Assembly (NCBI RefSeq): GCF_018446385.1
Contig: NC_055998.1
Coordinates: forward strand, 76,502,744-76,566,743
DNA length: 64,000 bases
Direction of reading: 5' to 3'
Source: Zingiber officinale
Taxonomy: Eukaryota; Streptophyta; Magnoliopsida; Zingiberales; Zingiberaceae
Shown: piece by piece, positions 23,305-34,399 of the stretch
Layout: every line of letters starts with the position of its first letter
How positions within the stretch are numbered: the first letter of the stretch is position 1
The notes under the pieces: generated by a model
The model's database searches: none
What the model saw: the letters and a program-made list of their open reading frames with translations, nothing else
What the model was told of the DNA's origin: nothing
Made by a program: the position numbers and the translations under genes

Positions 23305-25724
23305 ATGGGTTAGAGAGTGTCAACTCCGATTAGAAGGGTAGTTAACCCAACTTTGAGGAAATTGACACTCAAGGAGCATTTTCAAGGTTTTTGTTAACCT
23401 TTGAAAATGAAATGGAATTATTGATTACTCCTTGAAAGAGTAAAATGTGCCTAATGGTGGAAGAATTGATTTTAATCTTAAATGGCACATATTGGAAAAT
23501 TAATAAGAACTATCAAGTTGGGTTTTTGGTATGTTCTTAGGCAATTTAAGGCAATCCGGGCCTTAAATTTAAAAGTGCTACTCTTGAGGAAAAATGGAAT
23601 ATGCCAACATTTGAGGACATGTTTATTTTAATTGGCATAAATTAATCAAGGGAATAAGAAATGCAAACTTAGGCTTTGGCATTTTCTTGAAGCACGTTAG
23701 GGCAATCTAGGTTTAAGGTGTAAGTTTAGCTAAGACTTTAAGGATACTTAGATAGTTAATCTAGGTATATTTTATTTATGCTAAATCTTGCCATGATTGT
23801 TTGCCCATCATATGCCATGACATCATGTCTATTTTTACATTCATGTTTTATTATGAAAAATTCAAAAAAAAAATACCATGTCATGACATTCATACATCAT
23901 GTAGCAATAGGATATTTTCTTTTGAAAATTATTTTCTTTTGATGTATTCCATAACATAATCATGCATTAAGTTTAATTCCTTGTAATTAAGGACAAATGG
24001 CATCTAACGACACTTATTGACAAGTGACATCCTGGGTGGATGTCTAATATCTCTAAAATGCCTAGATAGATATGCATGATCCCTAGAATAGGGCAAAACC
24101 AAATTTTACATCTCACAAAGACCTCTAAGGTGACTGGTATGTGTTTTAGTGAATATTATATACAAGTGAGATGTTAGGATGATGAACAAAGCTCAAGATG
24201 TTGATTTAGTGCATTCCTTTGAGTTTTAAATTCATCAAAACACATAGTTATGTGTTTTCCCATCATTGGGAAAGCTAATGTACAAGTCATGTGCATTATG
24301 CCCAAGGAACATGATGGGATATTGGTTTTGAAAATGTTTTAAAATGTTTTGGAAAACCTTGGTGAAGGCTATCTTTTGATAGTAATCACCATTGAATAGT
24401 TAGACACAAACTTGAAGAAAAACACTAAAGTTTTTGCAAGTTTTCAAGTTTGTGTCAATCTTTGAAAATATGATGTATTTTCATAGAAAGCTATTTTTCC
24501 ATGATTAAGTATGCCCTAAATAATGTCTACACGAAATTTCATAATTTTTAGATTTTTGTAGAATTTTCTAGGGGTTTCTGAAGTTGACTGAAATGGAATT
24601 TCAGCAACTATCAGAGCTCCGATCGATCCATGGATCGATTGGAGTTCCATGAATCGATCCATGGATCGATTCAAACGGCAATTCCCGCGAGCAGAAGCTC
24701 GCTGGATCGATCAGCCGATCGATCCAAGGAGTCTGAATCGATCCGTGGATCGATTCAGAAAGGTTCAATCGATTGGAACCCAACTCCAATCGATCCAAGT
24801 TGCTGATTTTGGCTGGGAATGCCTGATTTCAGCATCTTTGAACCTATTTTAGTCTAGGTAACCATTCCAAACCCCGTAAATATATTTGTATACATACAAA
24901 GGGTGTTTTCATGTTGAAAACAAGGATGGATTGGTTAACGAAGACTAAGTAGAAGTTTAGGTTGAGGTTGTTTCAAATTTTGAATATTTGAACCTCAAAA
25001 CTTCCAAATTTGGGTTTCCTAATGTTTTAGGGATTCCAAGTCATTGTTGGTGCAATGACAGAAGTTACCACTATGTCTTTAGGGGGAGGGACTCTTTAAA
25101 GACATGAAAATTATTTTTCATGAACCTTGGAAGGTGGTTAACCTTCTGTTGTAAACTTGCTCAAGGTTGAGCATTTAAACTTGAAATGGGGAGAAATGGG
25201 GAGTGGATATCCTCATTATTTCAAGTGGACACTCAAGTAGTAGATAATGCTCAAGGTTCGGTAGTTGTCTACATTGAGGGAGAAGTTAAGGATAAATGAA
25301 GGGTATGGGACCTTCATTATCGTGTTGATCACAACGAGTGATGTTGTGAACAACGATGAACAACTCTTCAGGGTAAGAGTCTTCAACAAATGGATTTGTT
25401 GAAGTGTGCCCAGAATTGGAGCATAGGTTGATGTGTGTCCAACGATGGGTTGATGTGTGCCAATAGGGGGAGAATGTATGGTTAAGCTTAGTCCTTCATT
25501 ACCTATGGGAAGGTCATAGGGGGAGAATGAAAGGACTCATGAAAGGGAGTAAGTTAGGCTTTCATTACCTAGAGGGAGTTTGCCCTCTTAGGGGGAGAAT
25601 GAAGAGCTTAATTTATGCTTTCATTACCTAGTGGCATGAAGAAGGAGGCTATGGGATTAGCCTAACTTACATATGGGATTGTAAGTGTTATTGTGGTATT
25701 GTCAAACATCAAACAGGGGGAGAT
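23305..25724 (+). other. Long non-coding 3' internal region, copy 1
   Basis: No ORF of note over 2.4 kb, yet the copy at 29013-31420 is nearly identical. It contains ATCGAT dyads (24615-24800) and four or more AGGGGGAGAATG-type purine blocks (about 25465, 25516, 25588), ending in the polypurine tract before LTR 2. This is where pol would lie in a full Copia element. Confidence 0.7.
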
Positions 25725-27149
25725 TGTTAGTGCAATATCCCTACGGCCAAGGTTGACCTAACCAAGGTGAGTCTTGGTTTGGGTTTAGATGTTTGACAAT
25801 AAGATATTGATTGAAGAAGAGTCAAGTAGGTCAAGGTTGACTTGGATACTTGATGGAAAGTCCTAAGCGGGATGTTAGGCAAAATGAAAGTCTGGTGAGT
25901 GAAGCTAGGCGAAAAAAGTCCAGTGAGTGAAGCTAGGCAGAAGGAAGTCCCGGTGAGTGAAGCCAAGGAAGTCCTAGTGAGTGAAGCTAGGCGGATGGAA
26001 ATCCTGGTGAGTGAAGTCGGTGAAAGTCCTAGTGGTGAAGCTAGGCGGATGGAAAACCCTAGTGAGTGAAGCTAGGTGAAAGTCCCGTGAGTGAAGCCGG
26101 GCAGGGAAAATCCGGATGGATCAAGGATGATCGGACATCCGGTGTTGGGAAGTCCAAGTAGGTCAAAGGATTGATGGATACTTGGCATGAAAGAAAAGTC
26201 CAAGTAGGTCAAAGGGATTGACCGGATGCTTGAAGAGAAAAGTCCAAGTGGGTGGATTGACCGGACACTTGGTAAGGGAGTCCTAGCAGTCAAGGGAGTG
26301 ACTAGATGCTAGGCATGACATACCAACAGGTCAAGGTTGACCGAATGTTGGTTAGGGATGTTTGGGACTTGGTTTTGGACAAAACCAAGTCTTGGATCGA
26401 TCCGTGGATCGATCCGAGCTCTGATCGTCGCTGGAATCCGGAATCGAATGAAAGGTCGGATCGATCCGTGGATCGATCAGATGTCCCAATCGATCGGTGG
26501 ATCGATTGGGGCGACGCGATAAGCGTTGGATCGATCCGTGGATCGATCGAGGCATTGCGACAGGCGCTCTGGATCGATCCGTGGATCGATCCAAAGCCTC
26601 CCCGATCGATTGGGAACATTCGAATCGATCGGGATCCGACCGTTGGCGTCGTTTATAGCTGCAGGCGTTCGATGGCTGCAGGAAGAACTTCACCGATTCA
26701 CTCCAGAGCTCTCGCCAAACTCCTCCACAGCGCTCACAAAGCTCAGATCGCCAGTTCTTGAAGGATCTTGGAAGCTCTCCAAGTCAAGAGGCGGATCAAA
26801 GGCAAGAAGAGAAGCTAGGGTTAGGGTTTTCTGTACTCATTGTAAGCTTTGCGCTTGTATTTTGTTTCCCTTTCCTTTCTTCTTGTACTGAGAGTCTTGT
26901 AGGGCTTCTCCGCCCTCGGTAGTTACCGAAAAGGAGTGTTTTCATAGTGGAGGGTGCGTGCGTGGTGTGGATCCTTGGACTAGTCACCTCTTGTGAGGTG
27001 GATACCAAGTAAACCAACCGTGTTAGCGTTGTTGTATTTGTTTCTGTATTTTCCGCTGCATATTCTTGAAGAAACAAGCAACGCCGAGCACCGAGCGAAC
27101 GCGACGAGCTATTCACCCCCCCCCCCTCTAGCTACTTTTGGTCCTAACA
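25725..27149 (+). repeat. LTR 2 (shared middle LTR)
   Basis: It starts TGTTAGTGCAATATCCC and ends CCTAACA. It is more diverged than LTR 1 and LTR 3 in the first 400 bases, where several repeat units carry small deletions (25880-26110). From about 26650 onward it is nearly identical to the others. The C run (27116-27126) is 11 bases. Confidence 0.88.
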
Positions 27150-27151
27150 AG

Positions 27152-27163
27152 TGGTATCAGAGC
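27152..27163 (+). other. Primer-binding site, internal region 2
   Basis: TGGTATCAGAGC, two bases after LTR 2, identical to the site in the first internal region. Confidence 0.85.
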
Positions 27164-27224
27164 GAGGCCGCTCTTCACCGGAATCATCGCCGGAAGGGTC
27201 AAGCATATCAAGAAAAGCTAGAGG

Positions 27225-29012
27225 GTGAAGAAGTTGGAGCAAATTCTTCAAGTTCAAGATTCTATCAAGCTCAACTTCAAGATGCAATTCCAAGATGGAC
27301 TTGGATTTGACACAAGGGTGGCTCCACCATACACATCCACAAGCTTCGATTCTTGGAGATCAAGAATTGAAAATTTCTTGATGATGGAGATAGAGCAATG
27401 GTTTGCTCTAATGGAAGGTTTCAAGGCTCCAAGAAATTCAAAGGGCAAAGTTCTAAAGAAAAGCAAATGGAGCCCGGAGCAAGTCCAAAGGTGCGAGGCA
27501 AATGACAATGTGACCAAGCTTTTGGTCAATTTATTGCCAAGCACCATTCTTTGCAAAATTGGAGAATTTGAAGATGCAAAGGAACTTTGGAGCAAATTGG
27601 CTAAGCTTCATGAAGATATCCCCTCCACTGTACAAGATAATGAAGAATCCAGAGAGGGTGACTCTTTGGAGCAAGACCAAGAGGAGGACTCCGAGGTTGA
27701 GAGATACTCAACCTCCGAAGAAGAGGAAATCCAAGAAGCTTCATCCTCAAGGGAATGCAATGAAGGGAACAAGGAGGGAGCATACTCCTTGTTTCATATT
27801 CAAGATGATGAAGCCTCCACCTCTAGGATTGAGGGGGAGCAATCCTTGGTGACGCCGGATCAAGAAGAAGGAGAAGCTTCTACATCCGGGTCAAGTAAAG
27901 AAGAAGAAGATGGTGCCACCTCCGAAATTCAAGAAATATCAAATGGAGGAGCAAGTGCCATCCCTATACAAGAAGGTATAAATGTTTCAATTAAAAATAA
28001 AAATCATATAATATGTTTTGAGTGTAGGGAAAGTGGGCACTACAAGAGCAAATGCCCTAAATTGGCCAAGAAGAAGGGCCAAGTGGCACAAAAGGGCAAG
28101 GAGAAGCCCAAGGAGACCACCCCCGGGACAAAGAAGAGCAAGGAGCACATTGTGTGCTTCTTGTGTCAACAAAAAGGGCATTACCGAAGTCAATGCCCCA
28201 AGGGGAAGAAGATGGTCAAGGCTCATGGAGGAAGCTCTAGTCAAGGGGGAGCCTCTAAGGTAAAGAAGAAGGTAACATTTATTGAGCCTACTCCTCTACA
28301 TTATGGTAAAAATCATGATAGTTCAAATTTATATCATTTTAATGCTATTTACCATGAAAATAGAAAGCATGATAGTGTTAAAGAAAAACATATAGCTTTT
28401 CATGCTAAAACTACTACACCTAAGGCTAGGATTGTAGGTAAAAATCTAGGCGAAAACTCTAAGGATTTTAGATACAAGCCTAGAAACAAAAATGCTCATG
28501 GGTCAAATACTAAGGACTTAGTGAGAGAAAATCAAGTCTTGAGGTCAAGACTTGATAAAATGGAAAAGACCCTAAAAAGGATGGAAAATATCCTATTAGG
28601 GCAAAATGAGCATAACCTAGCTTTAGGGGTACAAAAGCCATCCAATGGCCATAGAGGTTTGGGATACAAACCAAAGGCTAAGAAGGATGTGCCCTCTTAC
28701 CATAGAGTTCCATATAGTTATGGAACAAACCCTAGGTCTAGTGGTCAAGCCAAAAATACTAGGGAAGTCATCCCTAAGAGTATTTTTGCAATAAATGTGA
28801 CTAAGACTTCTAAGAAGTCTAAGAAAGTCACAAACAAGGTCACAAGGGAGGTTATCCCTAGAGTTGACCTAGAAAATGTGACCAAGGCTTCTAAGAGGCC
28901 CAACAAGGTCACTAGGAAGGTATCTAGGGAAGTTATCCCTAGTGAGTACCTAGAGCATCCAAGGAGCACCAATAGGTGTTGGGTTCCTAGGAGCATCTTC
29001 TCTACCCCATAG
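27225..29012 (+). CDS. Retrotransposon Gag, intact, two CCHC zinc knuckles
   Basis: This is an open frame of 595 codons. A later Met at 27282 (MQFQDGLGFDTRVAPPY) is an equally good start and opens the usual Copia gag domain with STSFDSWRSRIENFLMM. Residues about 130-245 are acidic and Ser-rich with EEASTSG-like repeats. Two CCHC knuckles are at residues 264-277 (CFECRESGHYKSKC) and 311-324 (CFLCQQKGHYRSQC), both C-x2-C-x4-H-x4-C. Residues about 433-460 form a likely coiled coil. The basic C-terminus has three REVIP repeats and ends RCWVPRSIFSTP. No protease follows. The protein would pack element RNA, with pol supplied by another element. Confidence 0.85.
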   Translation: MKKLEQILQVQDSIKLNFKMQFQDGLGFDTRVAPPYTSTSFDSWRSRIENFLMMEIEQWFALMEGFKAPRNSKGKVLKKSKWSPEQVQRCEANDNVTKLLVNLLPSTILCKIGEFEDAKELWSKLAKLHEDIPSTVQDNEESREGDSLEQDQEEDSEVERYSTSEEEEIQEASSSRECNEGNKEGAYSLFHIQDDEASTSRIEGEQSLVTPDQEEGEASTSGSSKEEEDGATSEIQEISNGGASAIPIQEGINVSIKNKNHIICFECRESGHYKSKCPKLAKKKGQVAQKGKEKPKETTPGTKKSKEHIVCFLCQQKGHYRSQCPKGKKMVKAHGGSSSQGGASKVKKKVTFIEPTPLHYGKNHDSSNLYHFNAIYHENRKHDSVKEKHIAFHAKTTTPKARIVGKNLGENSKDFRYKPRNKNAHGSNTKDLVRENQVLRSRLDKMEKTLKRMENILLGQNEHNLALGVQKPSNGHRGLGYKPKAKKDVPSYHRVPYSYGTNPRSSGQAKNTREVIPKSIFAINVTKTSKKSKKVTNKVTREVIPRVDLENVTKASKRPNKVTRKVSREVIPSEYLEHPRSTNRCWVPRSIFSTP

Positions 29013-31420
29013 ATGGGTTAGAGAGTGTCAACTCCGATTAGAAGGGTAGTTAACCCAACTTTGAGGAAATTGACACTCAAGGAGCATTTTCAAGGTTTTT
29101 GTTAACCTTTGAAAATGAAATGGAATTATTGATTACTCCTTGAAAGAGTAAAATGTGCCTAATGGTGGAAGAATTGATTTTAATCTTAAATGGCACATAT
29201 TGGAAAATTAATAAGAACTATCAAGTTGGGTTTTTGGTATGTTCTTAGGCAATTTAAGGCAATCCGGGCCTTAAATTTAAAAGTGCTACTCTTGAGGAAA
29301 AATGGAATATGCCAACATTTGAGGACATGTTTATTTTAATTGGCATAAATTAATCAAGGGAATAAGAAATGCAAACTTAGGCTTTGGCATTTTCTTGAAG
29401 CACTTTAGGGCAATCTAGGTTTAAGGTGTAAGTTTAGCTAAGACTTTAAGGATACTTAGATAGTTAATCTAGGTATATTTTATTTATGCTAAATCTTGCC
29501 ATGATTGTTTGCCCATCATATGCCATGACATCATGTCTATTTTTACATTCATGTTTTATTATGAAAAATCCAAAAAATACCATGTCATGACATTCATACA
29601 TCATGTAGCAATAGAATATTTTCTTTTGAAAATTATTTTCTTTTGATGTATACCATAACATAATCATGCATTAAGTTTAATTCCTTGTAATTAAGGACAA
29701 ATGGCATCTAACGACACTTATTGACAAGTGACATCCTGGGTGGATGTCTAATATCTCTAAAATGCCTAGATAGATATGCATGATCCCTAGAATAGGGCAA
29801 AACTAAATTTTACATCTCATAAAGACCTCTAAGGTGACTTGTATGTGTTTTAGTGCATATTATATACAAGTGAGATGTTAGGATGATGAACAAAGCTCAA
29901 GATGTTGATTTAGTACATTCCTTTGAGTTTTAAATTCATCAAAACACATAGTTATGTGTTTTCCCATCATTGGGAAAGCTAATGTACAAGTCATGTGCAT
30001 TATGCCCAAGGAACATGATGGGATATTGGTTTTGAAAATGTTTTTAAAATATTTTTGGAAAACCTTGGTGAAGGCTATCTTTTGATAGTAATCACCATTG
30101 AATAGTTAGACACAAACTTGAAGAAAAACACTAAAATTTTTACAAGTTTTCAAGTTTGTGTCAATCTTTGAAAATATGATGTATTTTCATAGAAAGCTAT
30201 TTTTCCATGATTAAGTATGCCCTAAATAATGTCTACACGAAATTTCATAATTTTTGGATTTTTGTAGAATTTTCTAGGGGTTTCTGAAGTTGACTGAAAT
30301 GGAATTTCAGCAACTATCAGAGCTCCGATCGATCCATGGATCGATTGGAGTTCCATGAATCGATCCATGGATCGATTCAAACGGCAATTCCCGCGAGCAG
30401 AAGCTCGCTGGATCGATCAGCCGATCTGAATCGATCAGTGGATCGATTCAGAAAGGTTCAATCGATTGGAACCCAACTCCAATCGATCCAAGTTGCTGAT
30501 TTTGGCTGGGAAGGCCTGATCTCAGCATCTTTGAACCTCTTTGAGTCTAGGTAACCATTCCAAACCCCTTAAATACATTTGTATACATACAAAGGGTGTT
30601 TTCATGTTGAAAACAAGGATGGATTGGTTAACGACGACTAAGTAGAAGTTTAGGTTGAGGTTGTTTCAAATTTTGAATATTTGAACCTCAAAACTTCTAA
30701 ATTTGGGTTTCCTAATGTTTTAGGGATTCCAAGTCATTGTTGGTGCAATGACAGAAGTTACCACCATGTCTTTAGGGGGAGGGACTCTTTAAAGACATGA
30801 AAATTATTTTTTTTCATGAGCCTTGGAAGGTGGTTAACCTTCTGTTGTGAACTTGCTCAAGGTTGAGCATTTAAACTTGAAATGGGGAGAAATGGGGAGT
30901 GGATATCCTCATTATTTCAAGTGGACACTCAAGTGGTAGATAATGCTCAGGGTTGGGTAGTTGTCTACATTGAGGGAGAAGTTAAGGATAAATGAAGGGT
31001 GTGGGACCTTCATTATCGTGTTGATCACAACGAGTGATGTTGTGAACAATGATAAGCAACTCTTCAGGGGGAGAGTCTTCAACAAATGGATTTGTTGAAG
31101 TGTGCCCAGAATTGGAGCATAGGTTGATGTGTGTCCAACGATGGGTTGATGTGTGCCAATAGGGGGAGAATGTATGGTTAAGCTTAGTCCTTCATTACCT
31201 ATGGGAAGGTCATAGGGGGAGAATGAAAGGACTCATGAAAGGGAGTAAGTTAGGCTTTCATTACCTAGAGGGAGTTTGCCCTCTTAGGGGGAGAATGAAG
31301 AGCTTAATTTATGCTTTCATTACCTAGTGGCATGAAGAAGGAGGCTATGGGATTAGTCTAACTTACATATGAGATTGTAAGTGTTATTGTGGTATTGTCA
31401 AACATCAAAAAGGGGGAGAT
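29013..31420 (+). other. Long non-coding 3' internal region, copy 2
   Basis: Nearly identical to 23305-25724, apart from small indels (for example a missing segment in the dyad region near 30425) and scattered substitutions. The repeated GGGGGAGAATG blocks and the terminal polypurine tract AAAAAGGGGGAGAT (31407-31420) are kept. Confidence 0.7.
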
Positions 31421-32884
31421 TGTTGGTGCAATATCCTTCAGGTCAAGGTTGACCTGGGTAACCAAGCTGAGTCTTGGTTTGGGTTTAGATGTTTGACAAT
31501 AAGATATTGATTGAAGAAGAGTCAAGTAAGTCAAGGTTGACTGGATACTTGACTAGGAAGTCCTAACTGGGATGTTAGGCAAAATGAAAGACCTAGTGAG
31601 TGAAGCTAGGCAGTATGAAAGTCCTGGTGAGTGAAGCCAGGCAGAAGAAAAGTCCTGGTGAGTGAAGCCAGGCAGAAGGAAGTCCTAGTGAGTGAAGCTA
31701 GGCAGATGGAAATCCTGGTGAGTGAAGCCAGGTGAAAGTCCTAGTGAGTGAAGCTAGGCAGATGGAAAACCCTGGTGAGTGAAGCCAGGTGAAAGTCCTA
31801 GTGAGTGAAGCTAGGCAGATGGAAAACCCTAGTGAGTGAAGCTAGGTGAAAGTCCTGGTGAGTGAAGCCAGGCAAGGGAAAATCCAGATGGATCAAGGAT
31901 GATCGGACATCTGGTGTTGGGAAGTCCAAGTAGGTCAAAGGATTGACTGGATACTTGGCATGAAAGAAAAGTCCAAGTAGGTCAAAGGGATTGACCGGAT
32001 ACTTGGCACAGAGAAAAGTCCAAGTGGGTCAAAGGGATTGACCGGACACTTGGTAAGGGAGTCCTAGCAGGTCAAGGGAGTGACTAGATGCTAGGCATGA
32101 CATACCAACAGGTCAAGGTTGACCGGATGTTGGTTTCGAGGTTTAGGACTTGGTTTTGGACAAAAACCAAGTGCTGGATCGATCAGTGGATCGATCCAGG
32201 CTCTGGATCGATCAGTGGATCGATCCAGACCTGTCCCAACAAACAGAGAGCTTCTGGATCGATCCGCGCGATAAGCGCTGGATCGATCCGTGGCGTTCCA
32301 GAGCACGAGGCGCTCTGGATCGATCCGTGGATCGATCCAAAGCCTCCCGATCGATTGGGAACATTCGAATCGATCGGGATCCGACCGTTGGCGTCGATAT
32401 AGCCGCAGGCGCACAGAAGTTCTCCGATTCACTCCAGAGATCTCGCCTACTCCTCCACAGCGCTCACAAAGCTCAGATCGCCAGTTCTTGAAGGATCTTG
32501 GAAGCTCTCCAAGTCAAGAGGCGGATCAAAGGCAAGAAGAGAAGCTAGGGTTAGGGTTTTCTGTACTCATTGTAAGCTTTGCGCTTGTATTTTGTTTCCC
32601 TTTCCTTTCTTCTTGTACTGAGAGTCTTGTAGGGCTTCTCCGCCCTCGGTAGTTACCGAAAAGGAGTGTTTTCATAGTGGAGGGTGCGTGCGTGGTGTGG
32701 ATCCTTGGACTAGTCACCTCTTGTGAGGTGGATACCAAGTAAACCAACCGTGTTAGCGTTGTTGTATTTGTTTCTGTATTTTCCGCTGCATATTCTTGAA
32801 GAAACAAGCAACGCCGAGCACCGAGCGAACGCGACGAGCTATTCCCCCCCCCCCCCCCCCCTCTAGCTACTTTTGGTCCTAACA
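31421..32884 (+). repeat. LTR 3 of gag-only element
   Basis: It starts TGTTGGTGCAATATCC directly after the polypurine tract and ends CCTAACA. It has the fullest hairpin array (31440-32133) and an 18-base C run (32844-32861). Confidence 0.88.
31440..32133 (+). repeat. Serial hairpin array in LTR 3
   Basis: Successive short inverted repeats have different stems but one plan. Examples are CAAGTA...TACTTG (31523-31551), CCAGATG...CATCTGG (31884-31914), CCAAGTA...TACTTGG (31926-31958 and 31973-32006), CCAAGTG...CACTTGG (32020-32053), CCTAGCA...TGCTAGG (32063-32095) and CCAACA...TGTTGG (32105-32133). Most loops hold an inner GGTCAA...TTGACC stem. Between 31590 and 31870 smaller units alternate CCTGG...CCAGG and CCTAG...CTAGG around GTGAGTGAAG. 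The same arrays occur in LTR 1 and LTR 2. Confidence 0.85.
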
Positions 32885-33985
32885 GGAACACCTTATTCAT
32901 GAGTCTTTGGTAGGTAGCCCCAACATTCTTTGGTCCGAACGGCATCACGTTGTAGCAGTATATATCGTTCACTGTGATGAAGCTCACTTTTTCTTAGTCC
33001 TCCCGGGCGAGCGGCACTTGGTGATATCCCTGATACGCGTCCAACATGCATATCAGTTCGCACCCAGTCGTGGAGTCCACTACTTGGTCGATCCGGGGCA
33101 GTGGGTAGAAATTCTTTGGGCAGACCTTGTTGAGGTCTCGAAAGTCGATGCAGACCCTCCACTTGTTGCCGGGCTTTGAGACTAGCACTACATTCGCAAG
33201 CCAGCTCGGGAACTGGACCTCTCTGATATGGTCGACCTCCAAAAGCTTCTCTACCTCAGCTCGGATGATCTGATTCTGCTCGGCGCTAAAATCCTTTTTC
33301 CTTTGCTTCACCGGCCTTGCATCCGGTCGGACTTGAAGCTCATGCTGCGCTATGCTCGGGGAAACACCGGGTAGTTCATGCATGGACCAGGCGAAGATAT
33401 CATGATTTCACTGAATACATTCGATCAGCTCGGCCTTCTGCTCAGCTTGCAGGTTGGCTGCTATTAAAGTCGTTGCCTCCGCCCGGCTAGGGTGTATCTG
33501 CACCTCTTCTTTCTCTTTATAAACTAGAGTAGGAGGTTTTTCGGTTATGGCGTTTACCTCGTGTTGAGGAGCTTTCCGAGCGGACTTAATCTCCGCCTTC
33601 ACCATCTCGACGTAGCAGCGCCGAGTAGCCAGTTGATCTGTTTTGACTTCCCCGACCTGGTCTTCTACTGGGAACTTGATCTTCTGGCAATAGGTCGAGA
33701 CTACCGCCTGGAATTCGTTGAGGGTCGGCCTGCCCAGGATAGCGTTATAGGCTGATGGGGCGTCCATGACGATGAAGGTGGCGGTCCTAGTCCTTTGGAG
33801 TGGCTCCTCTCTAAGTGATATAGCCAACCTTGTCTGACTGATCGGCTGGACTTCGTTGCCGGTAAACCCGTACAAAGGGATTGTCATTGGCAGCAACTCG
33901 GCCCGGTTTATCTGGAGTTGGTCGAAGGCCTTCTTGAAGATGATGTTGACCGAGCTTCCTATGTCAATAAATATGCGATGAATAG
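32885..33985 (-). pseudogene. Gypsy protease and reverse transcriptase, truncated
   Basis: The aspartic protease starts near 33985. Its active-site loop reads DIGSSVNIIF, where the family has D-T-G. It continues with YNAILGRPTLNEF. The linker runs to 33408, where a TGA stands in place of the expected Trp codon. Reverse transcriptase follows with CIDFRDLNKVCPKNFYPLPR and MLDAYQGYHQVPL. It stops dead after TYQRLMNKVF, where the LTR of the inserted element begins at 32884. The YVDD catalytic block is therefore missing. The sequence type is close to Tat-lineage RT. Confidence 0.88.
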
Positions 33986-34399
33986 TATAGTTGGTGATTA
34001 CCGCATGGATGATGAGGGTGTCATCGTGCGGTACTTCGATCCCATCAAGATCCCTAGGACCAAAGTTGATTTCGGGTCCGTTGACATGGATCTCCAGTCG
34101 TCTAGCATACGACTTCCGGGCTTGGTTGGAGTCTCCGCTGGTCGGTCCACCAGCGATTATGTTGATTTCATCCCGAGCGGTGTTGCTCCGATTTTCATCC
34201 TCCCGAGCGGAGTGCCTGACTTGCCCGCGTGAGGCTGGGGTGCGGTCGTCACTCCTTGCTTGATGATGATGTCGCCGCTTAGGGGACCGCCTGATCTCCT
34301 CTCACCATTCTGGACTCTTCCGTCGATATCGCAGTTCGGGGGAAGGCCATCGACGACGATAATTCCTGGGAGTCGGTTGGGCGACTGCGCGACTGCGGG

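Larger units (their letters stand above)
19955..32884 (+). mobile_element. Tandem gag-only Copia-like retrotransposon: LTR-gag-LTR-gag-LTR
   Basis: Three LTRs (19955-21389, 25725-27149, 31421-32884) alternate with two internal regions (21390-25724, 27150-31420). Each internal region starts with AGTGGTATCAGAGC, the initiator-Met type primer site, and ends with a GGGGGAGAT polypurine tract. Each has one gag gene and then about 2.4 kb without a long ORF, so no pol is encoded. Flanking 5-mers are GTGGC on the left and GGAAC on the right and do not match. The left flank is the Gypsy antisense ORF, the right flank the Gypsy reverse transcriptase. This fits recombination between two separate insertions rather than one insertion. 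Confidence 0.85.

Noticed and set aside
32526-32987. 153-codon minus-strand ORF
   Set aside because: It fuses the end of the Gypsy RT fragment to the antisense strand of LTR 3, an accident of the insertion junction.
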